DNA of 64,000 nucleotides from Aerococcus urinaehominis (GCF_001543245.1 NZ_CP014163.1:1718387-1782386), one strand, 5' to 3'. Positions 37,188 through 46,402 are shown, counted from the stretch's first letter. Notes: generated from the letters alone by a model not told the origin. Program-made: numbers and translations.

Positions 37188-38030
37188 TTAAAATGGTTTG
37201 GTGTTTGGGTCTGGGCACTCGACGTCGATGTCTAAGTTGTCGAGGGTGGCCATGTCTTCTGGGCTGATGGTCAGGTCAGGCAGGTCAAAGTTGGCTTTAA
37301 TATTATCAGGATTGGATGACCGGGGTAGGACGATAAAGTCGTGCTGGAGGGCCCAAGTTAGGGCCAGCTGGGCCACGCCAGTCTGGTACTTGTCAGCCAG
37401 GGTTTTAATCTCTTCATTAGCGAATAGGTCGCCGGAACCAAAAGGACTGTAGGCTTCTAGGGCCATTCCATGTGCTTTGGAGAAATCAACCAAGTCCTTT
37501 TGCAGGAGGCCTGGGGTCAGCTTGATTTGGTTGACCATGGGCTTGATGCGGGCTGTTTCTGCCAGGGCTTGATAATGTTCTTGGTGGAAGTTAGAAATGC
37601 CAATGGACTTGGCTAAACCTTGGTCGTAGAGGTCTTCCAGGGCCCGCCAAACCTCAGCATTACGGGCTTGGTAGCCCGGTTCTTCCCGGTAGGCTTGGGG
37701 GTTAGGCCAGTGGACTAGTAAGAGGTCGACATAGTCGGTTTGGAGTTTTTTTAAGGATTCCTCAAATGAAGCAATTGTCCCTTCATAAGTAGCCTGGTCA
37801 TTCCAAATTTTGGTGGTTAGAAAAATATCGGCGCGATCAACGTGCGAATCTTTAATAGCCTGGCCGACACCGGCTTCATTCTTGTAGGTTTGGGCCGTAT
37901 CGATATGACGGTAGCCAGCTTCTAGGGCAGCGGTGACCGCCTGGATAACTTCCTCGCCATCGGCCAAACGCCAGGTGCCAAAGCCAAGGGCCGGTACTTG
38001 CAAACCATTTGCTAATTCAACTGTTTTCAT
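37188..38030 (-). CDS. Aldo/keto reductase
   Basis: NADPH-dependent carbonyl reductase of the AKR superfamily, 280 residues. The catalytic tetrad is visible: Asp44 and Tyr49 (YRHIDTAQTYKNE), Lys74 (LTTKIW) and His107 (LLVHWP). The C-terminal part includes LPRSSNPDNIKANFD, the cofactor-binding segment. Relatives include 2,5-diketo-D-gluconate and methylglyoxal reductases. AGGAGGTATAAA precedes the ATG on the minus strand. It runs directly into array A3, which may act as its terminator. Confidence 0.9.
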   Translation of the reverse strand: MKTVELANGLQVPALGFGTWRLADGEEVIQAVTAALEAGYRHIDTAQTYKNEAGVGQAIKDSHVDRADIFLTTKIWNDQATYEGTIASFEESLKKLQTDYVDLLLVHWPNPQAYREEPGYQARNAEVWRALEDLYDQGLAKSIGISNFHQEHYQALAETARIKPMVNQIKLTPGLLQKDLVDFSKAHGMALEAYSPFGSGDLFANEEIKTLADKYQTGVAQLALTWALQHDFIVLPRSSNPDNIKANFDLPDLTISPEDMATLDNLDIDVECPDPNTKPF

Positions 38031-38241
38031 TTTATACCTCCTAAAATAGCGGTTACATGTTACTTTAAGTTTACCATAGTGGCTTGAAAAATAAAGGATC
38101 TTGCTGGTTGTGGTTTGGTAAAGGCTAGCTGACCCGGCTGGTCAAGCGGGCGATCAAGCCTGATCGTTAAGAGAGGGCTTACATAATGGGCTGGCTTTCT
38201 CTATACTAGGAGTAGAATTGATTAGACTAGGAGTGGTGAAT

Positions 38242-39114
38242 ATGAAACCGTTGAAATATCTTTTGGCAGTGACGGCAAGTTTATTTTTAGTCGCCTGTGG
38301 TGGGGAACAGGGCGCTGACAAAAACCAGGCCAGCCAGTCAGGTGACTTAACCGAAATTACCATCGCCTCTAAGGGGTCGGATGCAGAAGTTTGGCGTCAT
38401 ATTGCTGACTTAGATGAAACCAAAGAAGCTGGATTCAAACTTAAAGTGGAAGACTTTGTTGAGGGACCACAAATTAACCAGGCAACTGCTGAGGGAGAGG
38501 TTGATGTCAATGCTTTCCAAAACTTCGGTTATGTCAATGCCTATAATGAAGAAGCTGCTGATGATTTGAAGTTAGCGACAATTGGCACAACTTATCTTGA
38601 GCCTATGGGACTCTACTCTAAAAAGCATCAAGTCTTATCTGACTTGCCTGACGGTGCGACTATCGGCTTACCAGAGTATCCTTCTGACCAATCTCGAGCA
38701 GTCAAACTATTAGCGGCAGCAGGGTTGGTAAAATTAGATACCAATCAGGGTCTGTTGACAACAGCTAATATTATCGACAATCCGAAAAATCTAACATTCA
38801 ATCTTATTAATGAAAATACTTTACCGCGTGTTTTAGATGACTTGGATGCGGCTGCTATCGGTAATACGATTTCCTTAGAAGCTGGATTAAAAGTTAACCA
38901 GGATACCATTTACAAAGAAGAAGTTTCTGAAGAAAATGCACCGTCTGTTAACATCTTGGTGACAGCAGCTGGTCGAGAAAATGAGGATGCACTTAAAAAA
39001 TTAGTTGACCTCTATCATTTACCAGTAGTTCAAGATTATGTGAATGAAAAATTTGAGGGTACTAAAATTCCCGTTCATTTTGACGACCAACAAGTTAAAA
39101 GTGCTATGAATTAA
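38242..39114 (+). CDS. MetQ/NlpA-family substrate-binding lipoprotein
   Basis: Binding protein of a methionine-type ABC importer, about 290 residues. The signal MKPLKYLLAVTASLFLVAC gives Cys19. The NlpA domain begins ITIASKGSDAEVWRHIA and includes VDVNAFQNFGYVNAYNEE and IGLPEYPSDQSRAVKLL. No metN or metI lies adjacent and no SAM riboswitch is visible, so it probably shares a transporter encoded elsewhere. The start at 38242 was preferred to the in-frame codon at 38218 because the signal peptide begins there. Confidence 0.86.
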   Translation: MKPLKYLLAVTASLFLVACGGEQGADKNQASQSGDLTEITIASKGSDAEVWRHIADLDETKEAGFKLKVEDFVEGPQINQATAEGEVDVNAFQNFGYVNAYNEEAADDLKLATIGTTYLEPMGLYSKKHQVLSDLPDGATIGLPEYPSDQSRAVKLLAAAGLVKLDTNQGLLTTANIIDNPKNLTFNLINENTLPRVLDDLDAAAIGNTISLEAGLKVNQDTIYKEEVSEENAPSVNILVTAAGRENEDALKKLVDLYHLPVVQDYVNEKFEGTKIPVHFDDQQVKSAMN

Positions 39115-39130
39115 ACTTACTACCGATTTT

Positions 39131-39155
39131 GAGCTAGCCAGCGCTAGCTCTTTTT
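39131..39155 (+). terminator. Terminator of the MetQ-like gene
   Basis: GAGCTAGC/GCTAGCTC stem with a 4-nt loop, TTTTT. Confidence 0.92.
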
Positions 39156-39306
39156 AATAGCTTAATTTAGACCAGTTTTATAGATGATATGCTCTAAGTG
39201 CAAACTTGAGGAATTTGATTAAGGCTGTCATGGTAATAATCATATGCTAAAGTTCACTTAACGAGAGAAGAAATCAACCAGGCTGAAGCTAAATAATAAG
39301 CAGTTG

Positions 39307-39335
39307 AAAGATTGGCATTTAGGCCAATCTTTTTT
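39307..39335 (+). terminator. Second terminator hairpin, without an obvious gene
   Basis: AAGATTGGC with GGCCAATCTT and TTTTTT lies about 150 bp after the first one. The sequence between encodes no clear gene (a short frame reading VHLTREEINQAEAK is preceded by stops). Confidence 0.7.
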
Positions 39336-39528
39336 ACTTATTTAAGGTCTATTTGCGATTCTAGGCATTGAGCGCTTAAAATCAGATATTTACTACACTA
39401 ACTAGGGAGAAGGTGTAGAGAAATATGATCAAGTCCATTTTTCTTTTCAATTCAGCGTGATTCACTACACTATTTGGGTGAGAAAGTGCAGAGAATCATT
39501 CCAGAGCACTTAACCAGGATGAGACTAG

Positions 39529-40853
39529 TGTCAAGTCCACAATCTTGTGTAAATTATAGAATGTAATTGGTGGGTATAAATATTTAGACTATGTTATTAA
39601 AGAATTTATGAGGACATGTCTCCCAATATTCATGCAAATCAAGCAATACACTTCCTATAAGTCGCTCCGCAGCCTCTATATTAGGAAAGAGGCCGACAAC
39701 TTTCTCTCTTCTTCTAATTTCTCGATTTAGCCTTTCTAGACTGTTAGTTGTTTTCAGTGAAACGCGATAAGGTGTGGGTTCTAATAAGTATGGGATAGCA
39801 TCTTCGAAGCCTTCCTCTAGCGTATTAACAGCTTTGTCATATTTCTCATTGCCACTAACGTATTCTACAAATTCAAATTTTAACTCTCGCGCTCTTTGTT
39901 GACTATCAGCATTAAATATTCTCTTTAGAAGACTTCTCTCATGACTGCAATCCTTTTTTGGAAAATGAGCTAAAATATTACGTAGAAAATGAACCGTACA
40001 CCGTTGCCAGGTAGTGCCTAAAAATTGATTACTAATCGCTGATTTTAGTCCCTTGTGGGCGTCAGATATAATTAATGTTGGTTTAGTTAGGCCTCTGGCC
40101 TTTAAATCAAGGAAGAAGTTCTTCCAGTTTTCTTCTGATTCATTATCAGCAATCATAAAGCCGATAATTTCGCGACGATTATCATCGTTAATACCCTGAG
40201 CAATATAAACACCTTTAGAGACAGAACGATGGTTTTCGCGAACTTTAATATACATGGCATCGACATAAACATATCGAAAATTCGTATGTGTTAGGGAACG
40301 CCCTTTAAATTCGAAAACAGCAGGGTCCAAGTTTTTATTTACTGAAGAGACAAATGATTTAGAAACACCTTCGCCACAGAGTGTTTCAACAACCTTCTTA
40401 ATACGGCGTGTTGAGACCCCATTAATATACATTTCGGTTAAAACAGCCACAAAGGCCTTGTCCATACGTTGATATTTATCGAATAGCTTGGTATCAAATT
40501 CTCCTGATCGTGTCCGAGGGACATCCAGTTCAACAGTCCCTACCTTTGTTTTAAAGTTTCTTTTATAGGAGCCATTACGATAATCTTTCCGGTCATCTGT
40601 GCGCTCATAGCGCTTAGCATTAATAAATTCCTCACGCTCTGCTTGCATATAGGCATTAAAGATGGTTACAGTTAGGGACTTCATCATCTGATCCATATCA
40701 CTGTTTAGAACTGCCTCTGTAATTTCTTCTAAGTTTAGGGTAATATTTAGTTGAGCCATAATAATCTTCCTTTCAATGTGTTTTAGCCAATTACATTGTA
40801 ACCAAAAAAGATTATTATGGTTTTTCTTTTTACACAATTATATGGACTTAATC
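39529..40853 (-). mobile_element. Complete IS256-family insertion sequence (1325 bp)
   Basis: The left end reads TGTCAAGTCC and the right end, on the complementary strand, GATTAAGTCC, followed by similar inner bases (TTGTGTAAA in both), as in IS256-family terminal repeats. The target duplication GAGACTAG is present at 39521-39528 and 40854-40861. It carries one intact transposase on the minus strand and sits inside a spacer of array C. Confidence 0.92.
39584..40759 (-). CDS. IS256-family (mutator-type) transposase
   Basis: DDE transposase of 391 residues, intact. The start at 40759 (MAQLNITLNLEEITEAVLNS) is preceded by GGAAG; the frame upstream is open but lacks a site. Family features are RNGSYKRNFKTKVGTVELDV, the Asp-containing YVDAMYIKVRE, the second Asp region LIISDAHKGLKSAI, the CTVHFLRN segment and, at the C-terminus, TNSLERLNREIRRREKVVG with the catalytic Glu. 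Terminal repeats and target duplication agree with a functional element. Confidence 0.95.
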   Translation of the reverse strand: MAQLNITLNLEEITEAVLNSDMDQMMKSLTVTIFNAYMQAEREEFINAKRYERTDDRKDYRNGSYKRNFKTKVGTVELDVPRTRSGEFDTKLFDKYQRMDKAFVAVLTEMYINGVSTRRIKKVVETLCGEGVSKSFVSSVNKNLDPAVFEFKGRSLTHTNFRYVYVDAMYIKVRENHRSVSKGVYIAQGINDDNRREIIGFMIADNESEENWKNFFLDLKARGLTKPTLIISDAHKGLKSAISNQFLGTTWQRCTVHFLRNILAHFPKKDCSHERSLLKRIFNADSQQRARELKFEFVEYVSGNEKYDKAVNTLEEGFEDAIPYLLEPTPYRVSLKTTNSLERLNREIRRREKVVGLFPNIEAAERLIGSVLLDLHEYWETCPHKFFNNIV

Positions 40854-41596
40854 GAGACTAGGGGGATTCACTACCCTAATTAGAGAAAAACGTGTAGAGA
40901 ATTGAGCTCTCTCGCCAGTCTGCCTACAGTTTACTAGTATTCACTACCCTAACTAGGCGATAAGGTGTAGTGAATCATTCTAGACAACTTAATCAGGATG
41001 AGGCTAGGAGAATTCACTACCCTAACTAGACGAAAAAGTGTAGAGAATTTCTCCCGCTAGCCAGTCTGCCAACAGATTACTAACATTCACTACCCTAACT
41101 CAGGGAGAAGGTGTAGTGAATCATTCCAGAGCACTTAACCAGGATGAGGCTAGGGGGATTCACTACCCTAATTAGAGAAAAACGTGTAGAGAATTGAGCC
41201 CTCTAGCCAGTCTGCCTACAGTTTACTAGTATTCACTGCACTAACTCAGGGAGAAGGTGTAGAGAATCATTCCAGAAAACTTAATCAGGATGAGGCCAGG
41301 GCAATTCACTACCCGAACTAGACGAAAAAGTGTAGAGAATTGTTCCCGCTAGCCAGTCCGCCTATAGTTTACTAGCATTCACTACCTAAACTGAGCGAGT
41401 TGGTGTAGTGAACCACCTAGTCTAGGAAGCAAAAAGTTAAAAATCGATATAGGATAAGGGACTATTTTAGCTAGAAAGCCGGTTGCAACCTCCGTATCCC
41501 CATCATGCCGCTGATTAGCTAGCTTGGTTAATATGTCATGAATAGCTGGACAAAAACAGAACGTATGTTCTATAATATCCATAAGGAGGGACTATC

Positions 41597-41905
41597 ATGC
41601 ATTTAATCCAGCGGGCCAAGATCAAACGCCAGCCTTATGATATTGTCGCCTGGTTGACCAGCAAGGGCTATGTCTTCCACGATACCTTTATTAAAATTGG
41701 CGACTACAAGTTAGGGCGGGACTGGTGTGAGGCCTGGTCGGTCCATAAGCCGGCCGAGAATTTTATGTTTGAGAACTATGTTTTATTATTTACGGCTGAC
41801 TATCTTTATGTGGTGGCGCCTGGCAAGGTGCTCATCAGCCCAGATAGTGTGGGGGAATACATTGACCAAGTTCTAGCCCCCAAGTTAGCCCAAGCGACTA
41901 GCTAG
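41597..41905 (+). CDS. Small hypothetical protein
   Basis: A 102-residue soluble protein without a recognised domain: MHLIQRAKIKRQPYDIVAWL, then a Tyr/Phe/Val-rich mid-section and GEYIDQVLAPKL. It has a near-perfect ribosome site (AAGGAGGGA). Isolated between array C and a bidirectional terminator. Confidence 0.65.
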   Translation: MHLIQRAKIKRQPYDIVAWLTSKGYVFHDTFIKIGDYKLGRDWCEAWSVHKPAENFMFENYVLLFTADYLYVVAPGKVLISPDSVGEYIDQVLAPKLAQATS

Positions 41906-41997
41906 CCAGGGGAGTCCAGGCCGGGTGTGGCTGAGTCCATAAGTTACATAGTTGATTTAGCCCAGTTTACTTGGCCCAATAAATATGGTCAGCAGAC

Positions 41998-42033
41998 AAA
42001 AAAAGCAAGCCCCACCATGAGGCTTGCTTTTTT
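41998..42033. terminator. Bidirectional terminator between converging genes
   Basis: AAAAAAGCAAGCC pairs with GGCTTGCTTTTTT across a 9-nt loop; A run and T run make it work on both strands. Confidence 0.92.
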
Positions 42034-42053
42034 AAGGCAAATTTTTATCTTAA

Positions 42054-43094
42054 TTAGGCTTGGTTTTCTGGATCGTGAGTTAATTTCACACCAGCGTAAC
42101 CAGAACCAGCAGCGATGATAGCTGATAATAGTAAACCAACGAAGGCCCATACTGAACCAGCTGCACCTGTGTTAGTAGCTTGGGTTGCAGATTGTTCAAC
42201 TTGGTCAACAGTTTGGTCAACTTGAACTTTAGCATCTTGGATGGCTTGAGAAGCGTTGTTTAAAGCAACAGTTGCTTGGTCAGAAGCTTCTTGTAAACCA
42301 TTGTAGATGTTGTTAACAGCTTGGTCAGCTTCAGCAGGTGTTAATTCAGTGTTTGTAGCAACAGCTGAAGAAATCGCATCGCGGTCAGCAGCGTTTGAGA
42401 TTGTTTCAACGCGGTTAGCTAAGCTATCAGTGGTATTTTGGATGATCGCATCAGCGTTTTCTGGGTTAACCACAATTTCGCGACCAGCAGCAACGATTTC
42501 ATCGCGGGCTGCTTGTAATTGATTGTTGATGTATTCAGGTTGTAACTCAGGTACATCAGTATCGCGTAAGATTTGGTTAACGTCGGCTTGTAATTGTTGG
42601 TCGTCAACGTTTTGGATATCGTTAGCGATATTGTTGTAAGCTGATTCAACAGCGTTACCAGCTGAGTTAGCAGCTTGAGATACGGCATTGCCAGCTACGT
42701 TAGCAGCTGAAGAAGCCACGTTACCAGCTAGGGTAGCAACTGAGCTTAACAACATACCAAGTAATACGAAGATAATGGTAATTGATGAAGCCCAAGTAAC
42801 GAAACCATGTAAAGCACCCACACGACGGGCAGCAATACCTGATACAAAACCAGCACCAGCAAATGATAAAATCAATACAATGACTGACCAAATGCCCATG
42901 CCAGTACCAACACCAGAGAATGGGTTAGCAGTAGTGAAATCAACCACACCTAAGCCGATAGCGGCAGAGATAGTTGATAGGGTAACAAAAATGGCAAAGA
43001 ATGATACAACACCAGCGAAGATTGAACCCCAAGAGATATTGTAACCAGCTTCCTTGTCATAATCGCTTAAATAGCGAGTGACACGAGTTTTCAT
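42054..43094 (-). CDS. Membrane protein with long Ala/Asn/Gln-rich helical middle region
   Basis: A 346-residue protein. Residues 20-130 contain three hydrophobic segments (for example IFAGVVSFFAIFVTLSTISA and TIIFVLLGMLLSSVATLAG). The middle, about 135-310, is highly repetitive and amphipathic (AANVAGNAV, SQAANSAGNAVESAYN, later QATVALNNASQAIQD), like extended coiled or apolipoprotein-like helices. A C-terminal membrane segment (WAFVGLLLSAIIAAGSGYAG) anchors the end. The family is not recognised, though the N-terminal layout recalls YrzE-type membrane proteins. GGAGGAG lies before the ATG. Possibly stress- or surface-related; this is a guess. Confidence 0.6.
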   Translation of the reverse strand: MKTRVTRYLSDYDKEAGYNISWGSIFAGVVSFFAIFVTLSTISAAIGLGVVDFTTANPFSGVGTGMGIWSVIVLILSFAGAGFVSGIAARRVGALHGFVTWASSITIIFVLLGMLLSSVATLAGNVASSAANVAGNAVSQAANSAGNAVESAYNNIANDIQNVDDQQLQADVNQILRDTDVPELQPEYINNQLQAARDEIVAAGREIVVNPENADAIIQNTTDSLANRVETISNAADRDAISSAVATNTELTPAEADQAVNNIYNGLQEASDQATVALNNASQAIQDAKVQVDQTVDQVEQSATQATNTGAAGSVWAFVGLLLSAIIAAGSGYAGVKLTHDPENQA

Positions 43095-43470
43095 AATGTG
43101 AAACTCCTCCTTCTTATTATTTTATAATTGCCTATAATATAACTGTAACAATTAAGTCGCTAAGAAGCAATTGATAAGGTCCGCAAACCTTTCTACACCA
43201 AGTTTTCAGGCGGTTATCATATTTTTATAAAAGCCCAAAAACGCGCACTGTTAACAAAGAAAGCGATTGCTGGTCCAGGTCAAAATAGAAACAAAAATTG
43301 TATTTTGCTTCTAGGCTAGGATTATTAAAAACTTCAGTCAGCTTTTAAAAAAAGTCTGGATAATCCTTAAAGGCTTATTAAAGATTTACTTTTAGCGGTC
43401 AGCGACTGCCATCTTATGTTACAATGTTTTGGATAGATATGATTACTGAAGTAAGAGAGGTATTATAATC
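43095..43470. other. Divergent intergenic region, no gene seen
   Basis: Holds the 5' regions of two divergent genes. It contains a GC-poor stretch and a possible -10 (TACAAT at 43420-43425) for the rightward gene without a clear -35. No repeats of families A-C and no ORF of interest. Confidence 0.4.
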
Positions 43471-44058
43471 ATGAATTATAAAAAAGGCATGGTCCTTTTA
43501 GCCGGAGTGGCTTTACTAGCAGCTTGCGGTCAGAGTAAGGAAGATACAGCTTATAATGAATCAAGCTCTTCAGGTACGACCCAAGCCCAGGTTAAGCACA
43601 ACGCCCGTAGTAATAAGAAAACCAGCAAGGCATCAAGCCAGTCTAAGTCACAATCTGTTGCAACCAATAGCCAAGCGCCAGCTAGCCAGCCAGCGCCAGC
43701 TACTAGCGGCAGTGTAGCGGAAAGCCAGCCAGCAGCCAGCGCTGGCATCGTGGATAATAATCCCGGTGTGACCAGCGACCAAGCAGCTAATGTGACAGCC
43801 AACGATGACTTGATTCGTCAGTATTTGGATGAGGCTGTGCCCCTAATTAACCAAGTCTCTAACGGTATGTTCCAGTCAAGCGAGTACTTCTTCATGCCTT
43901 ATTTAGAAGAGGATGGTACTTTGACAATTGAAGTCCGTCGTCAGTCACCTGGTGACCAAGCGCAAACCAATTTGATTACTATCTATAGCTATGACCATGA
44001 ACATGGCCACTTGATGGAATTTAATGCCGCCACTGGTGACATGCAACAAGTAAATTAA
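43471..44058 (+). CDS. Secreted lipoprotein of unknown function
   Basis: A 195-residue lipoprotein. The signal MNYKKGMVLLAGVALLAAC gives Cys19. A long low-complexity linker rich in Ser, Lys, Ala, Gln and Pro (about residues 25-100) is followed by a compact C-terminal domain of about 85 residues (DDLIRQYLDEAVPLINQVSN through NAATGDMQQVN). No family was recognised. AGAGAGG is the ribosome site. Confidence 0.7.
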   Translation: MNYKKGMVLLAGVALLAACGQSKEDTAYNESSSSGTTQAQVKHNARSNKKTSKASSQSKSQSVATNSQAPASQPAPATSGSVAESQPAASAGIVDNNPGVTSDQAANVTANDDLIRQYLDEAVPLINQVSNGMFQSSEYFFMPYLEEDGTLTIEVRRQSPGDQAQTNLITIYSYDHEHGHLMEFNAATGDMQQVN

Positions 44059-44061
44059 AGT

Positions 44062-44110
44062 AAGCAGGGTGTGAGAAAAAGCGCTCTGAACCCGACTAAA
44101 AAGGTGTGAC
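44062..44110. repeat. Family A remnant
   Basis: Contains AGGGTGTGAGAAAAAGCGCTCTGAAC and CCCGACTAAAAAGGTGTGAC with no hairpin between, a unit deleted to its linkers. Confidence 0.5.
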
Positions 44111-44165
44111 AACCAGTTCGGCTACTTCGAAGCTGACTATACTGATATTACACCTAAAATAGCGA

Positions 44166-44200
44166 GATCCTGGGGGATAAGCCCCCAGGATCTTTTCTTT
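44166..44200 (+). terminator. T hairpin at the left border of array B3
   Basis: GATCCTGGGGG/CCCCCAGGATC with a short loop, followed by TTTTCTTTT; preceded by ATAGCGA. A covarying version of the hairpin at 36048. Confidence 0.8.
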
Positions 44201-44237
44201 TGACTGTCAGGTGGGCAACAAGTGGAATTCCGACGCT

Positions 44238-44637
44238 GAAGTAGCCTAAGTGGTGAAGTTAGGCTATTTGGCACCTAGGTCAAAAGCTAATTTGACTAAA
44301 ACTAAATGCTGAAGTAGTTTAACTGTTGGTGTTAGGCTACTTGGGGCCAAGCTCAAAAGCTAATCTCATTCAATACATGCCTTGAAGTAGCTTAAGTGGT
44401 GGTGCTAAGCTACTTGGGGCCGAGCTCGAGAGCTGATTCCACGCAATATCTGTTCTGAAGTAGCTTAAGTGGTGGAGTTAGGCTATTTGGCACCTAGGCC
44501 AAAAGCTAATTTGACTAAATTTAAACGCTGAAGTAGCTTAACTGTTAATGTTAAGCTATTTGGGGCCGAGCTCAAAAGCTGATTCCACGCAATTTCTGCT
44601 CTGAAGTAGCTTAACTGTTAATGTTAAGCTACTTGGG
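44238..44637 (+). repeat. Repeat array B3: six inverted repeats at an exact 73-bp period
   Basis: Units start at 44238, 44311, 44384, 44457, 44530 and 44603, all 73 bp apart. Arms are GAAGTAGCTTAAG and GTTAAGCTACTTG with changes in both arms in several units (GCCTAAG with TTAGGC). The alternating spacer types include AAAAGCTAATTTGACTAAA and CGAGCTCAAAAGCTGATTCC. Confidence 0.85.
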
Positions 44638-44722
44638 GCCAAGCTAGACTTGACTGTTGCGAAAAGCGGTCAGGTCTGCCGAGTCGAACCCAACTATACT
44701 AATCCTACACCTACAATAGCGA

Positions 44723-44755
44723 GATCCTGGGGGCTTATCCCCCAGGCTCTTTTTG
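44723..44755 (+). terminator. T hairpin at the right border of array B3
   Basis: GATCCTGGGGG with CCCCCAGGCTC, then TTTTTGC; in direct orientation with the left-border copy. Confidence 0.75.
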
Positions 44756-44784
44756 CTTGCGAAAAAAATAAATAAGCTAATACT

Positions 44785-44813
44785 TTGCGCTGAAATCGTT
44801 TACAATATATAAT
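44785..44813 (+). promoter_or_regulatory. Promoter of the trehalose operon with a CcpA (cre) site
   Basis: TTGCGC 44785-44790 and TATAAT 44808-44813 are 17 bp apart. TGAAATCGTTTACA at 44791-44804 matches the cre consensus TGWNANCGNTNWCA at every defined position and fills the spacer, so CcpA should repress when preferred sugars are present. Confidence 0.8.
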
Positions 44814-44880
44814 GGAATTGCTTTCAAATGGGACCTGGTCAACCAGGCCAAATGCATGATTTGTCAGCTAGAGGAGGTTT

Positions 44881-46386
44881 ATGATGAGCGCATTTAGACA
44901 AGATGCGGGTGATTTATTAAAGCATATTGGGGGCCGGGATAATATCCAAGCGATGACCCACTGTGCCACCCGGATGCGGTTTGTCCTCAATGATCCGGAC
45001 GCCGCCGATGTCGAGGCCATCGAGGAAATTCCATCGGTCAAGGGGACCTTTACCCAATCCGGCCAATTCCAGGTCATTATTGGGAACAAGGTGGCTGATT
45101 TCTACAATGATTTTGAAGCCCTTTCCGGGGTAACCGGGACGACTAAAGAGGCCGTTAAGCAGGAGGCAGCCAAGCACCAGCAAAATAAATTGCAACAGGC
45201 TATGACCTTCTTAGCTGAAGTCTTTGCGCCAATTATTCCCGCTATTATCTGTGGTGGTTTGATTCTTGGCTTCCGTAATGTCTTGGAAGGAGTGCCCATG
45301 GAAATGCTGGGGCAAAAGATTGTCGATGGGGTGGCCCAAACCGCAGCCGATGGGTCAGCTGTCTACAATACCATTGTTGATGTCTCACCTTTCTGGGCTG
45401 GGGTTAACAGCTTCCTCTGGCTACCAGGTGAAGCCATCTTCCACTTTCTACCTGTTGGCATTACCTGGTCAGTCACCCGCAAGATGGGCACGACCCAAAT
45501 TTTAGGGATTATCTTGGGGATTACCCTGGTATCACCGCAATTGCTGAATGCCTATGCAGCTCCCGAAGCCATTGCCAGCGGGGCGGTGCCACAATGGGAT
45601 TTTGGTTTCTTCCAATTAGACATGATTGGCTACCAGGCCCAAGTCTTACCGGCCATGTTTGCAGGCTTAGCCCTGGCTTGGCTGGAACGATTCTGGCGTA
45701 AGCATGTGCCAGAGACGGTGGCCATGATTTTCGTGCCTTTCCTATCCCTACTACCAGCCATTGTTCTGGCCCACACTATTTTAGGGCCTTTAGGCTGGCA
45801 AATTGGCACTTGGATTGGCCAAGTGGTCTATGCGGGCTTGACTGGTCCAGTTTCTTGGCTCTTTGGCCTGATTTTTGGGGCCCTTTATTCACCGCTAGTA
45901 ATTACTGGTCTTCATCATATGACCAACGCCATCGACTCGCAATTAGTAGCTGACTTTGGCGGTACCGGCTTGTGGCCAATGATTGCCTTGTCTAATATTG
46001 CCCAGGCCTCAGCGGTAATGGGGGTTTGGTGGATGACTCGCAAGGATGAAAAAGAAAACCAAATTACCTTACCTTCAGCTATTTCTGCCTATTTAGGGGT
46101 CACTGAACCAGCCATGTTTGGGGTGACCATCAAGTATGTTTACCCATTTGTGGCTGCCATGATTGGTTCAGGCCTAGCTGGTTTAATTTCAACCCTATCC
46201 GGCATCACCGCCAACTCCATTGGGGTAGGGGGCCTGCCAGGTATCCTGGTTATCCAACAACCTTACTGGGTCTGGTTCCTAATCGCCATGGCGGTAGCCA
46301 TCGTGGTCCCATTTGTTTTGACCCTAACCTTCAAGAAGCTTGGCTTTTTAACCAAGAGCAAGTTGGACTTCAATATTAAATTTTAA
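44881..46386 (+). CDS. treP: PTS trehalose-specific EIIBC component
   Basis: Membrane permease that takes up trehalose and delivers trehalose-6-phosphate. The 501-residue protein starts with an EIIB domain (phospho-accepting Cys28 in MTHCATRMRFVLNDP) followed from about residue 105 by the glucose-superfamily EIIC domain with about ten membrane segments. It includes the substrate-loop segment ITGLHHMTNAID and SAYLGVTEPAMFGV. No EIIA is fused, so phosphoryl groups come from another EIIA. The assignment to trehalose rests mainly on treC next to it. Two ATGs (44881, 44884) follow GAGGAGG. Confidence 0.92.
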   Translation: MMSAFRQDAGDLLKHIGGRDNIQAMTHCATRMRFVLNDPDAADVEAIEEIPSVKGTFTQSGQFQVIIGNKVADFYNDFEALSGVTGTTKEAVKQEAAKHQQNKLQQAMTFLAEVFAPIIPAIICGGLILGFRNVLEGVPMEMLGQKIVDGVAQTAADGSAVYNTIVDVSPFWAGVNSFLWLPGEAIFHFLPVGITWSVTRKMGTTQILGIILGITLVSPQLLNAYAAPEAIASGAVPQWDFGFFQLDMIGYQAQVLPAMFAGLALAWLERFWRKHVPETVAMIFVPFLSLLPAIVLAHTILGPLGWQIGTWIGQVVYAGLTGPVSWLFGLIFGALYSPLVITGLHHMTNAIDSQLVADFGGTGLWPMIALSNIAQASAVMGVWWMTRKDEKENQITLPSAISAYLGVTEPAMFGVTIKYVYPFVAAMIGSGLAGLISTLSGITANSIGVGGLPGILVIQQPYWVWFLIAMAVAIVVPFVLTLTFKKLGFLTKSKLDFNIKF

Positions 46387-46402
46387 TTGCTAGGCTACTC
46401 AT

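Larger units (their letters stand above)
39388..41413 (+). repeat. Repeat array C: ten inverted repeats at a 73-bp period, split by an IS256-family element
   Basis: Units start at 39388, 39460, then 40866, 40939, 41012, 41085, 41158, 41231, 41304 and 41377; nearly all steps are 73. Arms are ATTCACTACnCT and GTGTAGTGAAT or GTGTAGAGAAT, with about 12 bases between. Two spacer types alternate, one with CATTCCAGAGCACTTAACC and one with CTAGCCAGTCTGCCTACAG. The element with its 8-bp target duplication adds 1333 bp: 40866 minus 1333 equals 39533, exactly one period after 39460. No coding potential. Confidence 0.85.

Noticed and set aside
38100-38241. SAM riboswitch upstream of the MetQ-like gene
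   Set aside because: The space is too short and lacks S-box motifs or a terminator.
39239-39300. Fragment encoding VHLTREEINQAEAK
   Set aside because: Stops precede it immediately and there is no start; too short to call a gene remnant.
39388-41413. 73-bp arrays as CRISPR
   Set aside because: The repeats are palindromic and the spacers are two alternating types, not unique sequences; no cas genes lie nearby.
41382-41582. Minus-strand 66-codon frame next to array C
   Set aside because: It runs partly through repeat sequence and has no convincing ribosome site or family signal.
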